The position numbers and the translations under genes were made by a program. A stretch of 64,000 bases of DNA from Gemmatimonas sp. (GTDB taxonomy: Bacteria > Gemmatimonadota > Gemmatimonadetes > Gemmatimonadales > Gemmatimonadaceae). Below the pieces are notes generated by a model. The model saw only the letters and a list, made by a program, of their open reading frames with translations. It had not been told where the DNA came from and did not search any database. The stretch covers positions 1-64,000 of the forward strand of contig PNKL01000008.1 in the NCBI GenBank assembly GCA_013822425.1, in the 5' to 3' direction. Shown here piece after piece: positions 41,546-50,186 of the stretch. How positions within the stretch are numbered: the first letter of the stretch is position 1; each line of letters starts with the position of its first letter.

Positions 41546-41686
41546 GTGCACTCACCTCCCCTGGAATAGAGTCGTGCATACGAGGCACGCGACTCCGCTC
41601 CGCTTCGCTCGGGGGTGCTGCGCAGGGTGGACCGATGATTGGTGCCGCTCCGCTAGTCGGAGCGAGAGGCCGTGAGCTTCTCGGTG

Positions 41687-42439
41687 CTATCCTCCCTGAT
41701 GAAGGCTGGGTAAGCGATCGGCGAGCCAGCGATTCGTGCCATCCAACACGGCGGTGGCGGCAGCGATCTCCCGCGGTCGATCTTTCGCGATGAGGGCCGA
41801 CCCGGTCACGAGGACCCGCCCCAGCCCCTCGGGCAGCGAGAGGCAGACCAGGACAACCTCGTGATCGAATGCTGGCAGAGTTTTCGCCCCGACGAGGCGA
41901 ATCTCGGACACCCGCGGATCCATGCGTTGCAACGCCGCGAGCGTCGCATGGGCGGCCATGACTTCCACCGCGGGTTCGACCACGCGCCCGTCGGCTTCTC
42001 CGACAAAGACGTTGCTGGCCCCATGTCGCAACGTGACACGGCACGAGGTAGCGCGCACCCGATCGTACCCCATCTCCACCGTATCGAGGAAATACCCGCG
42101 CTGCCCGCGCAAGTCCACCACGGACCGCGCCAGCGCGCGGCTGGCTGGTGCGCTCGCCGGCACGGGGACCGCGCTCGCTGCCGGGGTGTCGGTCGGTTTC
42201 GTCACGGCCACAGAGATCACGCGGTGATCGACCGTCAGCCCGAACCTCGCGTTGATCGCCGACTGGACGTTCCGCACCAACATCTTTGCGCCCATGTTCT
42301 TGTTCGCGAGCACGTGGACTTCGCGTACCACGCCCGTGCCGTCGAGCACGGTCCGTGCGTGCGCGACGCCCTCCAGGGAGCAGAGCACGGCATCAATCGC
42401 ATCGGCTGTCGGGGGGGCCGGCTGAGAAGCGGAGGTCAT
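41687..42439 (-). CDS. hypothetical protein with duplicated domain (250 aa)
   Basis: Start ATG 42439 (MTSASQPAPPTADAID). N-terminal part of about 85 residues (VLCSLEGVAHARTVLDGTGV, REVHVLANKNMGAKMLVRNV, QSAINARFGLTVDHRVISVA) resembles a small alpha/beta domain seen in Gram-positive and other proteins linked to asymptotic-sporulation-type 'ClpXP/asp23-like' alkaline-shock or carboxylase sequences only superficially; after a Pro/Ala linker a second part repeats the fold (YDRVRATSCRVTLRHGASNV, VVLVCLSLPEGLGRVLVTGS). No catalytic motif. It is 273 bp upstream of the HD-GYP gene and on the same strand. Family unknown. Confidence 0.6.
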   Translation of the reverse strand: MTSASQPAPPTADAIDAVLCSLEGVAHARTVLDGTGVVREVHVLANKNMGAKMLVRNVQSAINARFGLTVDHRVISVAVTKPTDTPAASAVPVPASAPASRALARSVVDLRGQRGYFLDTVEMGYDRVRATSCRVTLRHGASNVFVGEADGRVVEPAVEVMAAHATLAALQRMDPRVSEIRLVGAKTLPAFDHEVVLVCLSLPEGLGRVLVTGSALIAKDRPREIAAATAVLDGTNRWLADRLPSLHQGG

Positions 42440-42850
42440 GCGAGCGACACGAGTGAACCCACCTTCCGAGAGAGAGGCTGGAATCCGACGTCGGATCCCC
42501 GCCATCATAGAGACGAAAATGCCACCGAACCGTCACGTTTGGCGACGCCGGCGAAACCGCACCCGGGAACCGTACTGAAATTGGCCTCTTGCGGCAACCG
42601 CACGGTGATGGACGACGCGTGCGTCCGCGACCGGCATGGGCTATTCACGACATCCGGTCCGGTGTGGACCGGGGCGCCTTCGCTCTACGAGCGTACGGGC
42701 CTTGGGCGAACGCATGGGTGACGGCATCGTAGCGGTGTGCACAGCAAGGGTTTCGCCCCTGCGAATAGCTTGCACGGCCAGCGAAGCAGGGAGCGCTTTC
42801 TTTTCCTGGTCGACGAATTAGGTTCGCAGGTATCTCCAGCCCGAGGCGGC
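42440..42850. other. divergent intergenic region with hairpin
   Basis: 411 bp between divergent genes, expected to hold both promoters. A perfect 7-bp stem CCGGTCC / GGACCGG with a 5-nt loop lies at 42654-42672 and could be an operator or part of a leader. The part near 42780-42830 has lower GC. A GTG at 42737 extends the downstream ORF through this area but the composition looks non-coding. Confidence 0.4.
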
Positions 42851-43297
42851 GTGAAGGCCATTCGCAAGCACCCCGCGACCACCGGCGACGCACCCGCCAG
42901 GCGACCACGCGACGGCCGCGCCCTCCTGGAGCGCATGGCGCTGCAGGCGTTCGAACGCAAGCTGGCCTCGCTGCCCGCGTCTCAGCTGATCGAGATCCTG
43001 GTCTTCCCGAAGTCGTTGAAGGCGTTCGCGAGTGAGGATCTCGGGCGCTCCCCGGTGCAGTTCTACGCCGTCGTGCGCGCCCTGCGACGCTACCAACGGT
43101 GTCGCGATCAGCTCGCGGCGCGACTCGGCGTTGACGCGGACGACGTGGCGGATCTCCTGGACCGCCCGCCGGCGATCTGGGGCACGGAGGTGTCAATGGT
43201 GCGGCCGTGCAACGAGCAGGTGTCCCGAGCTGGGTCCGGCGCAGCACCGGTCGCCAAGCCATCGCTCGACGAACAAATGGGTCTGTCGCTCGAGTAA
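42851..43297 (+). CDS. hypothetical protein (148 aa)
   Basis: GTG start at 42851 (VKAIRKHPATTGDAPARRPR); the frame is open to 42737. A basic disordered N-terminus precedes a helical core (LLERMALQAFERKLASLPAS, QLIEILVFPKSLKAFASEDL, VVRALRRYQRCRDQLAARLG). The helical core with spaced Arg residues could bind DNA. Convergent with the HNH gene. Family unknown. Confidence 0.5.
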   Translation: MKAIRKHPATTGDAPARRPRDGRALLERMALQAFERKLASLPASQLIEILVFPKSLKAFASEDLGRSPVQFYAVVRALRRYQRCRDQLAARLGVDADDVADLLDRPPAIWGTEVSMVRPCNEQVSRAGSGAAPVAKPSLDEQMGLSLE

Positions 43298-43311
43298 CAC
43301 TCTCCGCGTCG

Positions 43312-43686
43312 TCAGGCCGCCTGCGCGAAGGCAAGACTGACCGCCCGGCGCGCCACCCGCTTCTGCGCCCTCGCGACTTGGCGGGCGAAGCGGAGGAACC
43401 ACTGTCCGACCTCGGGTGCCTGGAGGATGAAGTCGTGTAACGGACGGTTCGCTTTCAACTGGTTGCATTTCCGGCAGGCGGCCACGCAGTTCATGAGGCT
43501 CGTCGCCCCGCCGGCCGAGGCGGGGATGACGTGGTCGATGGTGAAGTCATCGAGCTCGAGACCGCTCCCGCAGTAGACGCAGTGGCCACTGCAGGCGCGC
43601 CACACGTTGCGCCTGAGGGTCCGCTTCCAGAAGAATCGTACCGGATGGGATACCCCGATGGTGCAGGCGATACGGGTGGCGCCCAC
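43312..43686 (-). CDS. HNH endonuclease
   Basis: The HNH core is complete: HCVYCGSGL (zinc pair), DDFTIDHVIPASAGGATSLM (the DH of the first His) then NCVAACRKCNQLKANRPLHD (N and second zinc pair CxxC). The start is uncertain: the frame is open to 43941, but the conserved part begins near SHPVRFFWKRTLRRNVW; the GTG at 43686 is chosen. This is a McrA-like/5-methylcytosine-type or homing-type small HNH protein; nicking or cleaving double-stranded DNA is the likely activity. Confidence 0.8.
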   Translation of the reverse strand: MGATRIACTIGVSHPVRFFWKRTLRRNVWRACSGHCVYCGSGLELDDFTIDHVIPASAGGATSLMNCVAACRKCNQLKANRPLHDFILQAPEVGQWFLRFARQVARAQKRVARRAVSLAFAQAA

Positions 43687-43968
43687 GGTACCCGGGTCAT
43701 GCCTCGCTCCCCGTGAGAGCGGGACCACGTCCTCCGGTGCCCCGCGGACGCCGTCGCCACGCCGGCTGCACTCGCCCACGACTGCCTTCTTCAACCCTCG
43801 CCGCAAACGAACATCCTCACGCCGCCGATGCCACGCGCAGTGTGAGGACCGAACGCCGACCACATGCCGGAGATTCCGACGGCCCATGCGCCCCTCCACG
43901 ATGAACGATCCACGAACCGCGCACCGCACTGCAGGGAGCATACGCGCGCGACGCGCCGCAGCGGCGAT

Positions 43969-44340
43969 CTACGGCTGCCGATGCGGGTGCTCCGTCACCC
44001 GCAGCACGAGCCGGTTGTCCTTGAACGCCTGGTGGACAAGCACCCAGAAGCGTGCCACGACCCGGCGCACGCCCATGTAGAGCATCGCCGCGTGCGCGTG
44101 CTGGCATAGTTGTTCCGTCGCGCAGAACTGCTCGCAATCGCAGAGCTGACCATCCCCGGGATCCCCCAGGTTGACGTAGTGCCACTTGCCGCCGCCCATC
44201 ACGCGAAAGACCACGCGGGATCCGTCAACCGGGTCCACGCGGTACTGCGCCGCCCGCAGCAAGTGCCCGTCGTTCAACGGGGCGTGCTCCCAGTGGGGGT
44301 ATGCGGGAGGGGTCGGGTGCACCGGCTTCGGATTGTTCAC
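43969..44340 (-). CDS. SWIM zinc-finger protein (123 aa)
   Basis: GTG start at 44340 (VNNPKPVHPTPPAYPHWEH). Core: LRAAQYRVDPVDGSRVVFRV, WHYVNLGDPGDGQLCDCEQF, then CATEQLCQHAHAAMLY; the CxC...CxH set (CDC, C..., CQH) is the SWIM finger signature. SWIM domains bind DNA or proteins and are often found with transposases and helicases. Here it stands alone, just downstream of an MFS transporter on the same strand. Confidence 0.7.
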   Translation of the reverse strand: MNNPKPVHPTPPAYPHWEHAPLNDGHLLRAAQYRVDPVDGSRVVFRVMGGGKWHYVNLGDPGDGQLCDCEQFCATEQLCQHAHAAMLYMGVRRVVARFWVLVHQAFKDNRLVLRVTEHPHRQP

Positions 44341-44389
44341 GGCGTCAGCGTGCCGACCGAATCCGGCGCACCGGCGATCGGCGTCGTGT

Positions 44390-45733
44390 CTATGCGGCCG
44401 ACACCGACGTGTGGTCCTCGGTCGATGGCGCCTCGAGACGAAGCGGACCATGCCGAATGCGGCGCGACGCCCGGGCGAGCACCAGGCTGCCATACGCCGC
44501 TCCGAGGACGCGGACCCCGATGACAAACGCGAACAACCACTCGAAGGCCGTCAGATCCGCCGTCAGACGCAACTGGACCGTGAGCCAGCCACCGAGCAAA
44601 GAGCCGACGACCGCCGCACTGCCGTACGCGGCGTTATAGGCCGCATAGAGCGAGACGCCAATCGCACCGGCGCTCGTGCGCAGGAGCCACGCCGACACCC
44701 CGACGCCCCAGGCAAAGGCCGCCGCGCCCCAGAACAGCGCGGCCAGGAAGATCCACCAACGGCCGTACCAGATCGCCAACAGGTAGCATCCGAGATTCAG
44801 CGCCACCGCCCATCCGGCGAGCGCAAGCGCGAGCGCGCCCCGTTGCGACTCGAACCAGCGTCCCCAATAGGGCGACAGCAAGGCGCTGGCGCCGACCGCC
44901 AATCCGGAGAACGCCACCAGATCGGCGGGCACGAAGTGCAACGTCAGGACGGCGAACAGGTCCTGCTGTCGCGCGATCAAGCCGAGTCCCAGGCCCTGAA
45001 GGATCGCCAGCACGTACAGTTCCGAGCGGTGCGGCATCCCGAGGCTCTCGAGACTGCGACGCGGCGGCCGGGTGCGCGCCGTGTGCTCGGCCGCGTCCTG
45101 CGCGCGACTCGCGATGAGGACACCGCCGAGCGTGGCGAAGACGATGAGCAGGGCGCCGGCAAGGATGATCACGCTCCAGGTCCCCATCGTCCCGAACCGC
45201 CCGAGCATGGTGGGCGTCGCACCCGCGCCGCCAGCGAGTCCCGCGAGCAAGCCCGCCACGCCGTTCCACCGCTGTCGCAACGCGAGGCTGCGAGCCGCGA
45301 ACGCGGACGGCACCGACACGGTGGCACTCTTCGTGATGGCGACATCGTAGATGGCCTGCGCCATCGCCACCATGGTGCAGGCCGAGAGCAGGTACGCGAT
45401 CGCCGTGGCGCGCGGGCCATCCAGTACGGCGGCCAGAACGCCGAGCGCGAGGACCTGCACCAATCCCGCCAGCAGGATCGTGAGGCGCAGGCCAATCCGC
45501 TCGATGAGCCCCGGGGCGATGGGCTGCGCGAACCGAGACCCAAACGGAAGGGCCGCGAGGAACCCCAGCACCATCGGGTTCACGCCGATCGTCAGGCCGA
45601 TCGCGACGAACGCGGCAACGCCCGCCAAGATGCGAGCGGCCCCCGTCAGGGCCGCTTCCAAGGACAACAGCACCGGATGCGAAGGGGCCGGCACGGCGAC
45701 GCGCTGCCGGGCCAGTGCAAGGAGCCGTGTCAT
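44390..45733 (-). CDS. MFS-type transporter
   Basis: 447 aa, 12 predicted transmembrane helices in two groups of six split by a cytoplasmic loop (ASRAQDAAEHTARTRPPRRS). Helix examples: GVAAFVAIGLTIGVNPMVLG, LTILLAGLVQVLALGVLAAV, WSVIILAGALLIVFATLGGV, YVLAILQGLGLGLIA. A loop 2-3 motif resembling the MFS signature is present in degenerate form (AQPIAPGLIERIGLR). Substrate cannot be told. Its ATG lies 76 bp from the preceding gene. A transporter on a replicon otherwise rich in DNA genes stands out as accessory cargo. Confidence 0.8.
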   Translation of the reverse strand: MTRLLALARQRVAVPAPSHPVLLSLEAALTGAARILAGVAAFVAIGLTIGVNPMVLGFLAALPFGSRFAQPIAPGLIERIGLRLTILLAGLVQVLALGVLAAVLDGPRATAIAYLLSACTMVAMAQAIYDVAITKSATVSVPSAFAARSLALRQRWNGVAGLLAGLAGGAGATPTMLGRFGTMGTWSVIILAGALLIVFATLGGVLIASRAQDAAEHTARTRPPRRSLESLGMPHRSELYVLAILQGLGLGLIARQQDLFAVLTLHFVPADLVAFSGLAVGASALLSPYWGRWFESQRGALALALAGWAVALNLGCYLLAIWYGRWWIFLAALFWGAAAFAWGVGVSAWLLRTSAGAIGVSLYAAYNAAYGSAAVVGSLLGGWLTVQLRLTADLTAFEWLFAFVIGVRVLGAAYGSLVLARASRRIRHGPLRLEAPSTEDHTSVSAA

Positions 45734-45809
45734 GCCGATAGGGTGGAGCGCGTGGCGGGCTGTACGTTACGCCGCACCCGCAGGCGGTGGTTCGTCGGCG
45801 AACGTCGCA

Positions 45810-46565
45810 CTATCGCCCGCGACGAGGGATGGGCGCGTGGAACGGGAGCACCCGGGCGCCGTCGCGAGCGGCCGAGTCCTCGAGTTGGCCGCGCCGGTCC
45901 TGCGGTATGGCCTGCGCACGCCGCCGCAACGCCGCCGCGTGCATCTCCAAGGCGACGGCGAGGGCCGGATCAATGTCGTCGCCGTATGCCCCCTCGCGCA
46001 TCGGGTCGCGTCCGGGGTTGAGATCCTTCAGCGTCACCGCCAACGCGGCATGGGTCGCCCACAGTTCGGGGCTCCACCGCAGGTCGTCCGACGCCAGCAG
46101 TGGAAACATCGCCTCAATGTCGACGACGTCGAGGTCGAACACGATACCATCACGCCCCACGAGACAGCACCGGAGCGGCTGGGCCGGCTCGAACCCGCCC
46201 TGCCCGAATGCCAGCAGGGTGCCTCGGTCCGCATAGAGGTCGCGCGCGCACCACGACTCGTACGGCGCGGGGAGTGTCCCCTTCGACACGCCGAGCGTCC
46301 ATTCGGTCGTTCCGGCGAACGCGGCGCCGCTCACCACGTGGACGGCGCCTTCCTCGTAGCGGGCACCACGCTCCCATACACGGTCAACCCACACGCGCTT
46401 CCGCTTCGTCCGCGCGGGACGCGGCGCGACGGCCTTCACCACCTCCTCCGGAGGCACCAGGCGGATGGCCTCGAGCGCCTCCGACGAATCCGAAAGCTGC
46501 TCGTAGCACATGGCCCACGGGCGCGGCACACAGCAGACGGACGGATCAAGCGGTGGGAGCGACAT
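45810..46565 (-). CDS. hypothetical protein (251 aa)
   Basis: ATG 46565 (MSLPPLDPSVCCVPRPWAMC). A Cys-containing N-terminus, then mixed fold segments: AVHVVSGAAFAGTTEWTLGV, LLAFGQGGFEPAQPLRCCLV, DGIVFDLDVVDIEAMFPLLA. No known motif, signal or membrane segment. It follows the putative ADP-ribosyltransferase by 57 bp on the same strand and may be a partner or immunity protein to it; this is speculation from position. Confidence 0.6.
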   Translation of the reverse strand: MSLPPLDPSVCCVPRPWAMCYEQLSDSSEALEAIRLVPPEEVVKAVAPRPARTKRKRVWVDRVWERGARYEEGAVHVVSGAAFAGTTEWTLGVSKGTLPAPYESWCARDLYADRGTLLAFGQGGFEPAQPLRCCLVGRDGIVFDLDVVDIEAMFPLLASDDLRWSPELWATHAALAVTLKDLNPGRDPMREGAYGDDIDPALAVALEMHAAALRRRAQAIPQDRRGQLEDSAARDGARVLPFHAPIPRRGR

Positions 46566-46622
46566 GACCGAAAGGATCGGGACGCGACAGGCCGAGGGCG
46601 GTCCGGGAGGCAGGGTCCACCC

Positions 46623-47600
46623 TCATCGATGCACCGCGGACGGTGCCACGTCGGCGATCAACTCCGGATAGAAATCCCGCACTTCGGGCCGCACCGTGTC
46701 GCCACGCGCCATGGCGGCCGCGACCAGCGCGCCGTGACCGGCGATGAAGTCCGGGGTCTCGCCGGTGTGCCCGCGCGGCAGCGTCCCATAGTCGAAATGC
46801 GTGCACGGCATGGGCGTCGCGGTGACCTTCGCGATCCCCGCCGGCAGCAGGCCGAGACTCACATGGCCGTAGTTGCCCTGCGACGGCGACTGCATGAAGT
46901 CGTTGATGCGCACCCCATCGAATCCCGCCGCGGCCGCCTTCCCGAATACCTCGTGCTTGTGGTACTCGAGGTCCGTCAAGTCGCCTTCGCGTCCCGCCGC
47001 GAGATCGTAGAGGCGCAGCGGATTCTGTGGGAGCAGGACGTAGAGCATGCCCGACATCCGGTAGCTCGCCGGCATGAACTCGAAGCCGCCGTCCTCACCA
47101 CGAGACCGCTCCTTGAGTTCGAACAGCGCCTTCGTCCCCGCCCGCGGCGTGTAGCCCAGCACGTCCCGGACGTACCGCAGCACATCCCGGTGCCGCGGGC
47201 TCGCCACCGGGGTACCCGGCACCCCCCGTTCCTCCGGCCCCTGCGTGTACCGCCACGAGCGTACGCGGCCATGCGGACGGTCTCCCTCGCGCTGCAACAC
47301 CTCCGCAACGTATCCCATCTGGCACGCAAGCCGTCCGGTGGTGCCCTCCGGCACGACCACGTCATCGGCGAGCCACTCGTCGCCGGACCAGAACGCGGTG
47401 ATGCCGGCTTCGGGGACGTACGTTTGGGCGATGGCGGGACAATCGACGGTCCAGAGGACGCCGTCATATCCACCCCCGTGGAGCGGCTCCTCGATGGGTT
47501 CCGCCGTCCCGTGAAATAGCGCACGCGCGAGGAGTTCGTCGCGGGTCAGCTCGTGCGGTGCCACCGCGCCTGCGGCGGGCACCAGAAACGGTCTGGCCAT
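46623..47600 (-). CDS. putative ADP-ribosyltransferase-like (ART-PolyVal type) protein
   Basis: 325 aa; ATG 47600 overlaps the tmk stop (TAATG). The N-terminal part has the layout of ART domains found in phage polyvalent proteins: ALFHGTAEPIEEP (FHGT, the R/H strand), GVLWTVDCPAIAQTYVP, and later GFDGVRINDFMQS and YGHVSLGLLP. The usual catalytic glutamate pair is not clearly visible. If active it would transfer ADP-ribose from NAD to a target. Its position with thymidylate kinase recalls phage and plasmid takeover genes; assignment moderate. Confidence 0.5.
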   Translation of the reverse strand: MARPFLVPAAGAVAPHELTRDELLARALFHGTAEPIEEPLHGGGYDGVLWTVDCPAIAQTYVPEAGITAFWSGDEWLADDVVVPEGTTGRLACQMGYVAEVLQREGDRPHGRVRSWRYTQGPEERGVPGTPVASPRHRDVLRYVRDVLGYTPRAGTKALFELKERSRGEDGGFEFMPASYRMSGMLYVLLPQNPLRLYDLAAGREGDLTDLEYHKHEVFGKAAAAGFDGVRINDFMQSPSQGNYGHVSLGLLPAGIAKVTATPMPCTHFDYGTLPRGHTGETPDFIAGHGALVAAAMARGDTVRPEVRDFYPELIADVAPSAVHR

Positions 47601-48316
47601 TAGCGACTCCGCGGCCTGACGGCGACGGGGGATGACTGGTGCGCGGGCATTCCCCGCGGAACGCCCAATCGTTCGGTCATGCCCTCGACGCGCATCACGT
47701 GGTCCCACACGCGCCGCGCGACCACCTCGGGCGCCGCGTCAGCCGGGATCACCAACACCGGGCCCACCTCGGGATGCGCGTGTTGCCACGCCCGCGTCGC
47801 GTATTCGCGAAACGCCTGGTCCACGAGCGTATGGAACGCGCGGCCCTCGGCTTCGATGCGGTCGCTGGTCCCGCGCTCCACGCGACGCGCGCGCGAGTGG
47901 TCCTCGCCGAGCGTCAGCAGGACCGTGAGGTCGGGAACAACGCGGTGCGTGGCGAACAGGTTGGCGCTCGCGAGGTCCTGCAGCGGCAACCCACGTCCCC
48001 CGGCCTGGTACGCGTACGTCGAGAGGAAGAAGCGATCCATGACGACGTGCTCGCCGCGTGCGAGGGCGGGGAGCACGACCGCATCCATCAGGGCGGCACG
48101 CGAGGCCATGAAGAGCAGCGCCTCCGCGCGCGGGGCAATGGACGCTCCGGGCCGCAACAGCAGTGCGCGAATGTCGCTCCCGATGGGCGTACCACCGGGC
48201 TCGGCACAGGTCCGGACGGGCAGCCCGAGCGCGCGCAATCGCGCGACGAACGCGGCAAGCTGGGTCGTCTTGCCCGCACCGTCCACCCCTTCGAAGGCGA
48301 TCAGCGCGCCAGGCAT
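47600..48316 (-). CDS. tmk: thymidylate kinase
   Basis: 238 aa, start ATG 48316 (MPGALIAFEGVDGAGKTTQL). Walker A EGVDGAGKTTQ, then CAEPGGTPIGSDIRALLL (the DR-type EPGGT loop), HVVMDRFFLSTYAYQ (the DRY/F motif and substrate binding), VLLTLGEDHSRARRVERG (lid Arg). It phosphorylates dTMP to dTDP. The last 25 residues (after VMRVEGMTERLG) are an extension. With nrdJ it gives the replicon its own supply of dTTP precursors. Overlaps its neighbours on both sides. Confidence 0.93.
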   Translation of the reverse strand: MPGALIAFEGVDGAGKTTQLAAFVARLRALGLPVRTCAEPGGTPIGSDIRALLLRPGASIAPRAEALLFMASRAALMDAVVLPALARGEHVVMDRFFLSTYAYQAGGRGLPLQDLASANLFATHRVVPDLTVLLTLGEDHSRARRVERGTSDRIEAEGRAFHTLVDQAFREYATRAWQHAHPEVGPVLVIPADAAPEVVARRVWDHVMRVEGMTERLGVPRGMPAHQSSPVAVRPRSR

Positions 48317-48633
48317 ACGCTCGGCGTGAGATCCACGCCTTCCTCGAGATCGAATGCCGCGACAAAGCGCGCGTTGGGGCGGCGACCGATCATGTCCCGC
48401 ACGGCGTCGAGCGTATCGAACGTCATCAGGTCGCCAGATGGGATGTCCCGTGTCGAGCCAATCAGCAGCGCGAAACGCTTCGGCGCCTGTTGGGCCGCCC
48501 ACGCATCGGCCAGGGAGAGCAGCGCCGGGCTGTAGTCGTACCAATGGGCCAGGTGCGAGATGGTGACGAGATCGAGCAGGTCGGCGCGCGGCCGCGTGCT
48601 GGAATGTGCGGCGGTCAGCGAGGCGGTAGTCAT
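48301..48633 (-). CDS. hypothetical protein (110 aa)
   Basis: Start taken at ATG 48633 (MTTASLTAAHSSTRPRADLL); another ATG four codons earlier is possible. Compact alpha/beta protein (LVTISHLAHWYDYSPALLSL, RFALLIGSTRDIPSGDLMTF). Its end overlaps the tmk start by 16 bp, indicating translational coupling. No family recognised. Confidence 0.6.
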   Translation of the reverse strand: MTTASLTAAHSSTRPRADLLDLVTISHLAHWYDYSPALLSLADAWAAQQAPKRFALLIGSTRDIPSGDLMTFDTLDAVRDMIGRRPNARFVAAFDLEEGVDLTPSVCLAR

Positions 48634-48674
48634 GCCAGGGAGCATGCGATCCGACCACCGCGCAACAGCGACGC

Positions 48675-49241
48675 TTACGAGGCCCGCGACCACGCCCCGT
48701 CGAATGGTCGCTCCACCGCACGGGCGAACGCTGGCGCGAGGGCGGGATACCGCGGACTGAGCGCCCTCGCGAGCCGTGCGCGCCACGCGCGGAGCGCCCC
48801 CTCGCGTCGCAACACCGTAATCCGTGAGAGCAAGGCATCGTCCGCCGTCACGGCGTGCCTCACGACGTACGCCGCCAGCACATCCGCCTCGGCGTCGGTC
48901 AGGGTGTCGAGCGTAAGGGCGTGAAAATGCTCCACCGCGCGCCGGCAGATCGGCAGCAGCGATTCCAGCGCGACATCGGCGACGAGAATCGGCATGCGGC
49001 GGACGGCGCTTACCCATCGGTGGTCGTCCGAGCTCGCGTCCAGCGCCGCGGTCCGTCGATCCAGCTCGGCCACCACGACCCGAGCGCGCCGGTACCAGCG
49101 GATCGGCGCGGCGTCCGCGTGGTGCGGGTTCGGCGACGTGTGGTCCGGTTCACCGAAGACCCGATCGATGTCCTCACGGGACCATCCCCGACGCAGGAGG
49201 TCGCGCTGGCACAGGTGGCCGGAGGGGTAGCGGCGGGACAT
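48675..49241 (-). CDS. hypothetical protein with N-terminal helix-turn-helix-like motif (188 aa)
   Basis: The first 60 residues follow a pattern common in small proteins of many bacteria: CQRDLLRRGWSREDIDRVFG, EPDHTSPNPHHADAAPIRWY, then R(A)RVVVAE; this DLxxRGW..xxIxxxLGEPD motif is usually read as a DNA-binding or nucleic-acid-related module. The rest is helical (PILVADVALESLLPICRRAV). Start ATG 49241. Neighbours: tmk cluster. Molecular function unknown. Confidence 0.6.
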   Translation of the reverse strand: MSRRYPSGHLCQRDLLRRGWSREDIDRVFGEPDHTSPNPHHADAAPIRWYRRARVVVAELDRRTAALDASSDDHRWVSAVRRMPILVADVALESLLPICRRAVEHFHALTLDTLTDAEADVLAAYVVRHAVTADDALLSRITVLRREGALRAWRARLARALSPRYPALAPAFARAVERPFDGAWSRAS

Positions 49242-49271
49242 GCCGCCAGCATACCGCCGCGGCGTATCGCA

Positions 49272-49847
49272 TCAGCGCCCGATGCTGAAGTGTTCCATGC
49301 GTTCCGACGGGAACGCCAGATAGCGGCGACCACCGATCACGATCGGCGACGGCAGCTCCTCGTGTCCGCGCTGACGCCCGACGCCGCGCGCGTCGGCTTG
49401 CACGAACTGCGACAGCAGGTCACGAGGCACATCGACGGTCATCGCGTCGCGGCCGCCGCCTTCCGGATCCCGGCCGCCGAACACCACCCCCTCGTTCGTC
49501 GCGAACACATACGCCTGATCGAGATGGCACAGCGCCAGGACGGGAGGCTCCAAGTCGCCGAGGAAGTACAGGTCGGTGTCGCTCGCATCAAAGTCGGCCA
49601 GGGCGCGCCGGAAGCGAATGGCCGGTTGCGCTGGCTCGGTGAACCATACGGGCGCGGGCGCCTCGACGCGGGTCGCCCAGTGCGCGAACGGCAGGAATTC
49701 GCGCGAGTGCACCGTGCGCAGGAAACTCACGACGCGGCTCGCTTGCATCGGTGACAGCGTCCAGACCGCGCGCGGGGGCGTCGGATGACCGGGCGCTTCG
49801 ACGCGCACCAGCATCGAGGTGGTGGCGAGTTGATTGAGATCAGTCAT
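49272..49847 (-). CDS. hypothetical protein (191 aa)
   Basis: ATG 49847 (MTDLNQLATTSMLVRVEAPG); 38 further in-frame codons overlap the upstream gene. Beta-rich soluble fold: RVVSFLRTVHSREFLPFAHW, DTDLYFLGDLEPPVLALCHL, VFATNEGVVFGGRDPEGGG. No catalytic motif. It lies within a minus-strand operon with 8-bp overlap to the preceding gene. Family unknown. Confidence 0.6.
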   Translation of the reverse strand: MTDLNQLATTSMLVRVEAPGHPTPPRAVWTLSPMQASRVVSFLRTVHSREFLPFAHWATRVEAPAPVWFTEPAQPAIRFRRALADFDASDTDLYFLGDLEPPVLALCHLDQAYVFATNEGVVFGGRDPEGGGRDAMTVDVPRDLLSQFVQADARGVGRQRGHEELPSPIVIGGRRYLAFPSERMEHFSIGR

Positions 49848-50151
49848 GCGGACACTCAAGGGGAGGGGAAGTCGACGGCTCCGACACGAGGTGCACGCCG
49901 CGTTCGGCCAGGTCCCGCCAGAGCGCTGTCGTGGCGGAGGCAAGTGACTCGCGGCCCACAAAGAGCGTGGTCAGGAACCTCGCTCCAGGCGCATGCTGCG
50001 GAAGCGCCTTAATGGCTGCCGCGCGCGCGTCATCGGGGAACGCGGCGTAAATGGCGGGAAAGCGCACCAAGCAGGCCCGGTCGCCCACGGGCCGGTCGCC
50101 GCAGCGATCCGCCAGCAGGACGACATCGTAGGCATGCACCGTGGCGACCAT
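49840..50151 (-). CDS. hypothetical protein (103 aa)
   Basis: Start uncertain: ATG 50151 (MVATVHAYDVVLLADRCGDR) or GTG 50217, which would overlap the GHKL gene. Alpha/beta protein with DVVLLADRCGDRPVGDRACL and FLTTLFVGRESLASATTALW. Coupled at both ends to its neighbours. No family recognised. Confidence 0.55.
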   Translation of the reverse strand: MVATVHAYDVVLLADRCGDRPVGDRACLVRFPAIYAAFPDDARAAAIKALPQHAPGARFLTTLFVGRESLASATTALWRDLAERGVHLVSEPSTSPPLECPHD

Positions 50152-50186
50152 ATTCTCAGCATAGCCGGCCGTCACGCCGACCGCTG

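Noticed and set aside
42654-42672. Hairpin in the 42.6-kb gap as a terminator
   Set aside because: No gene ends nearby on either strand and there is no T tract; kept only as part of the intergenic description.
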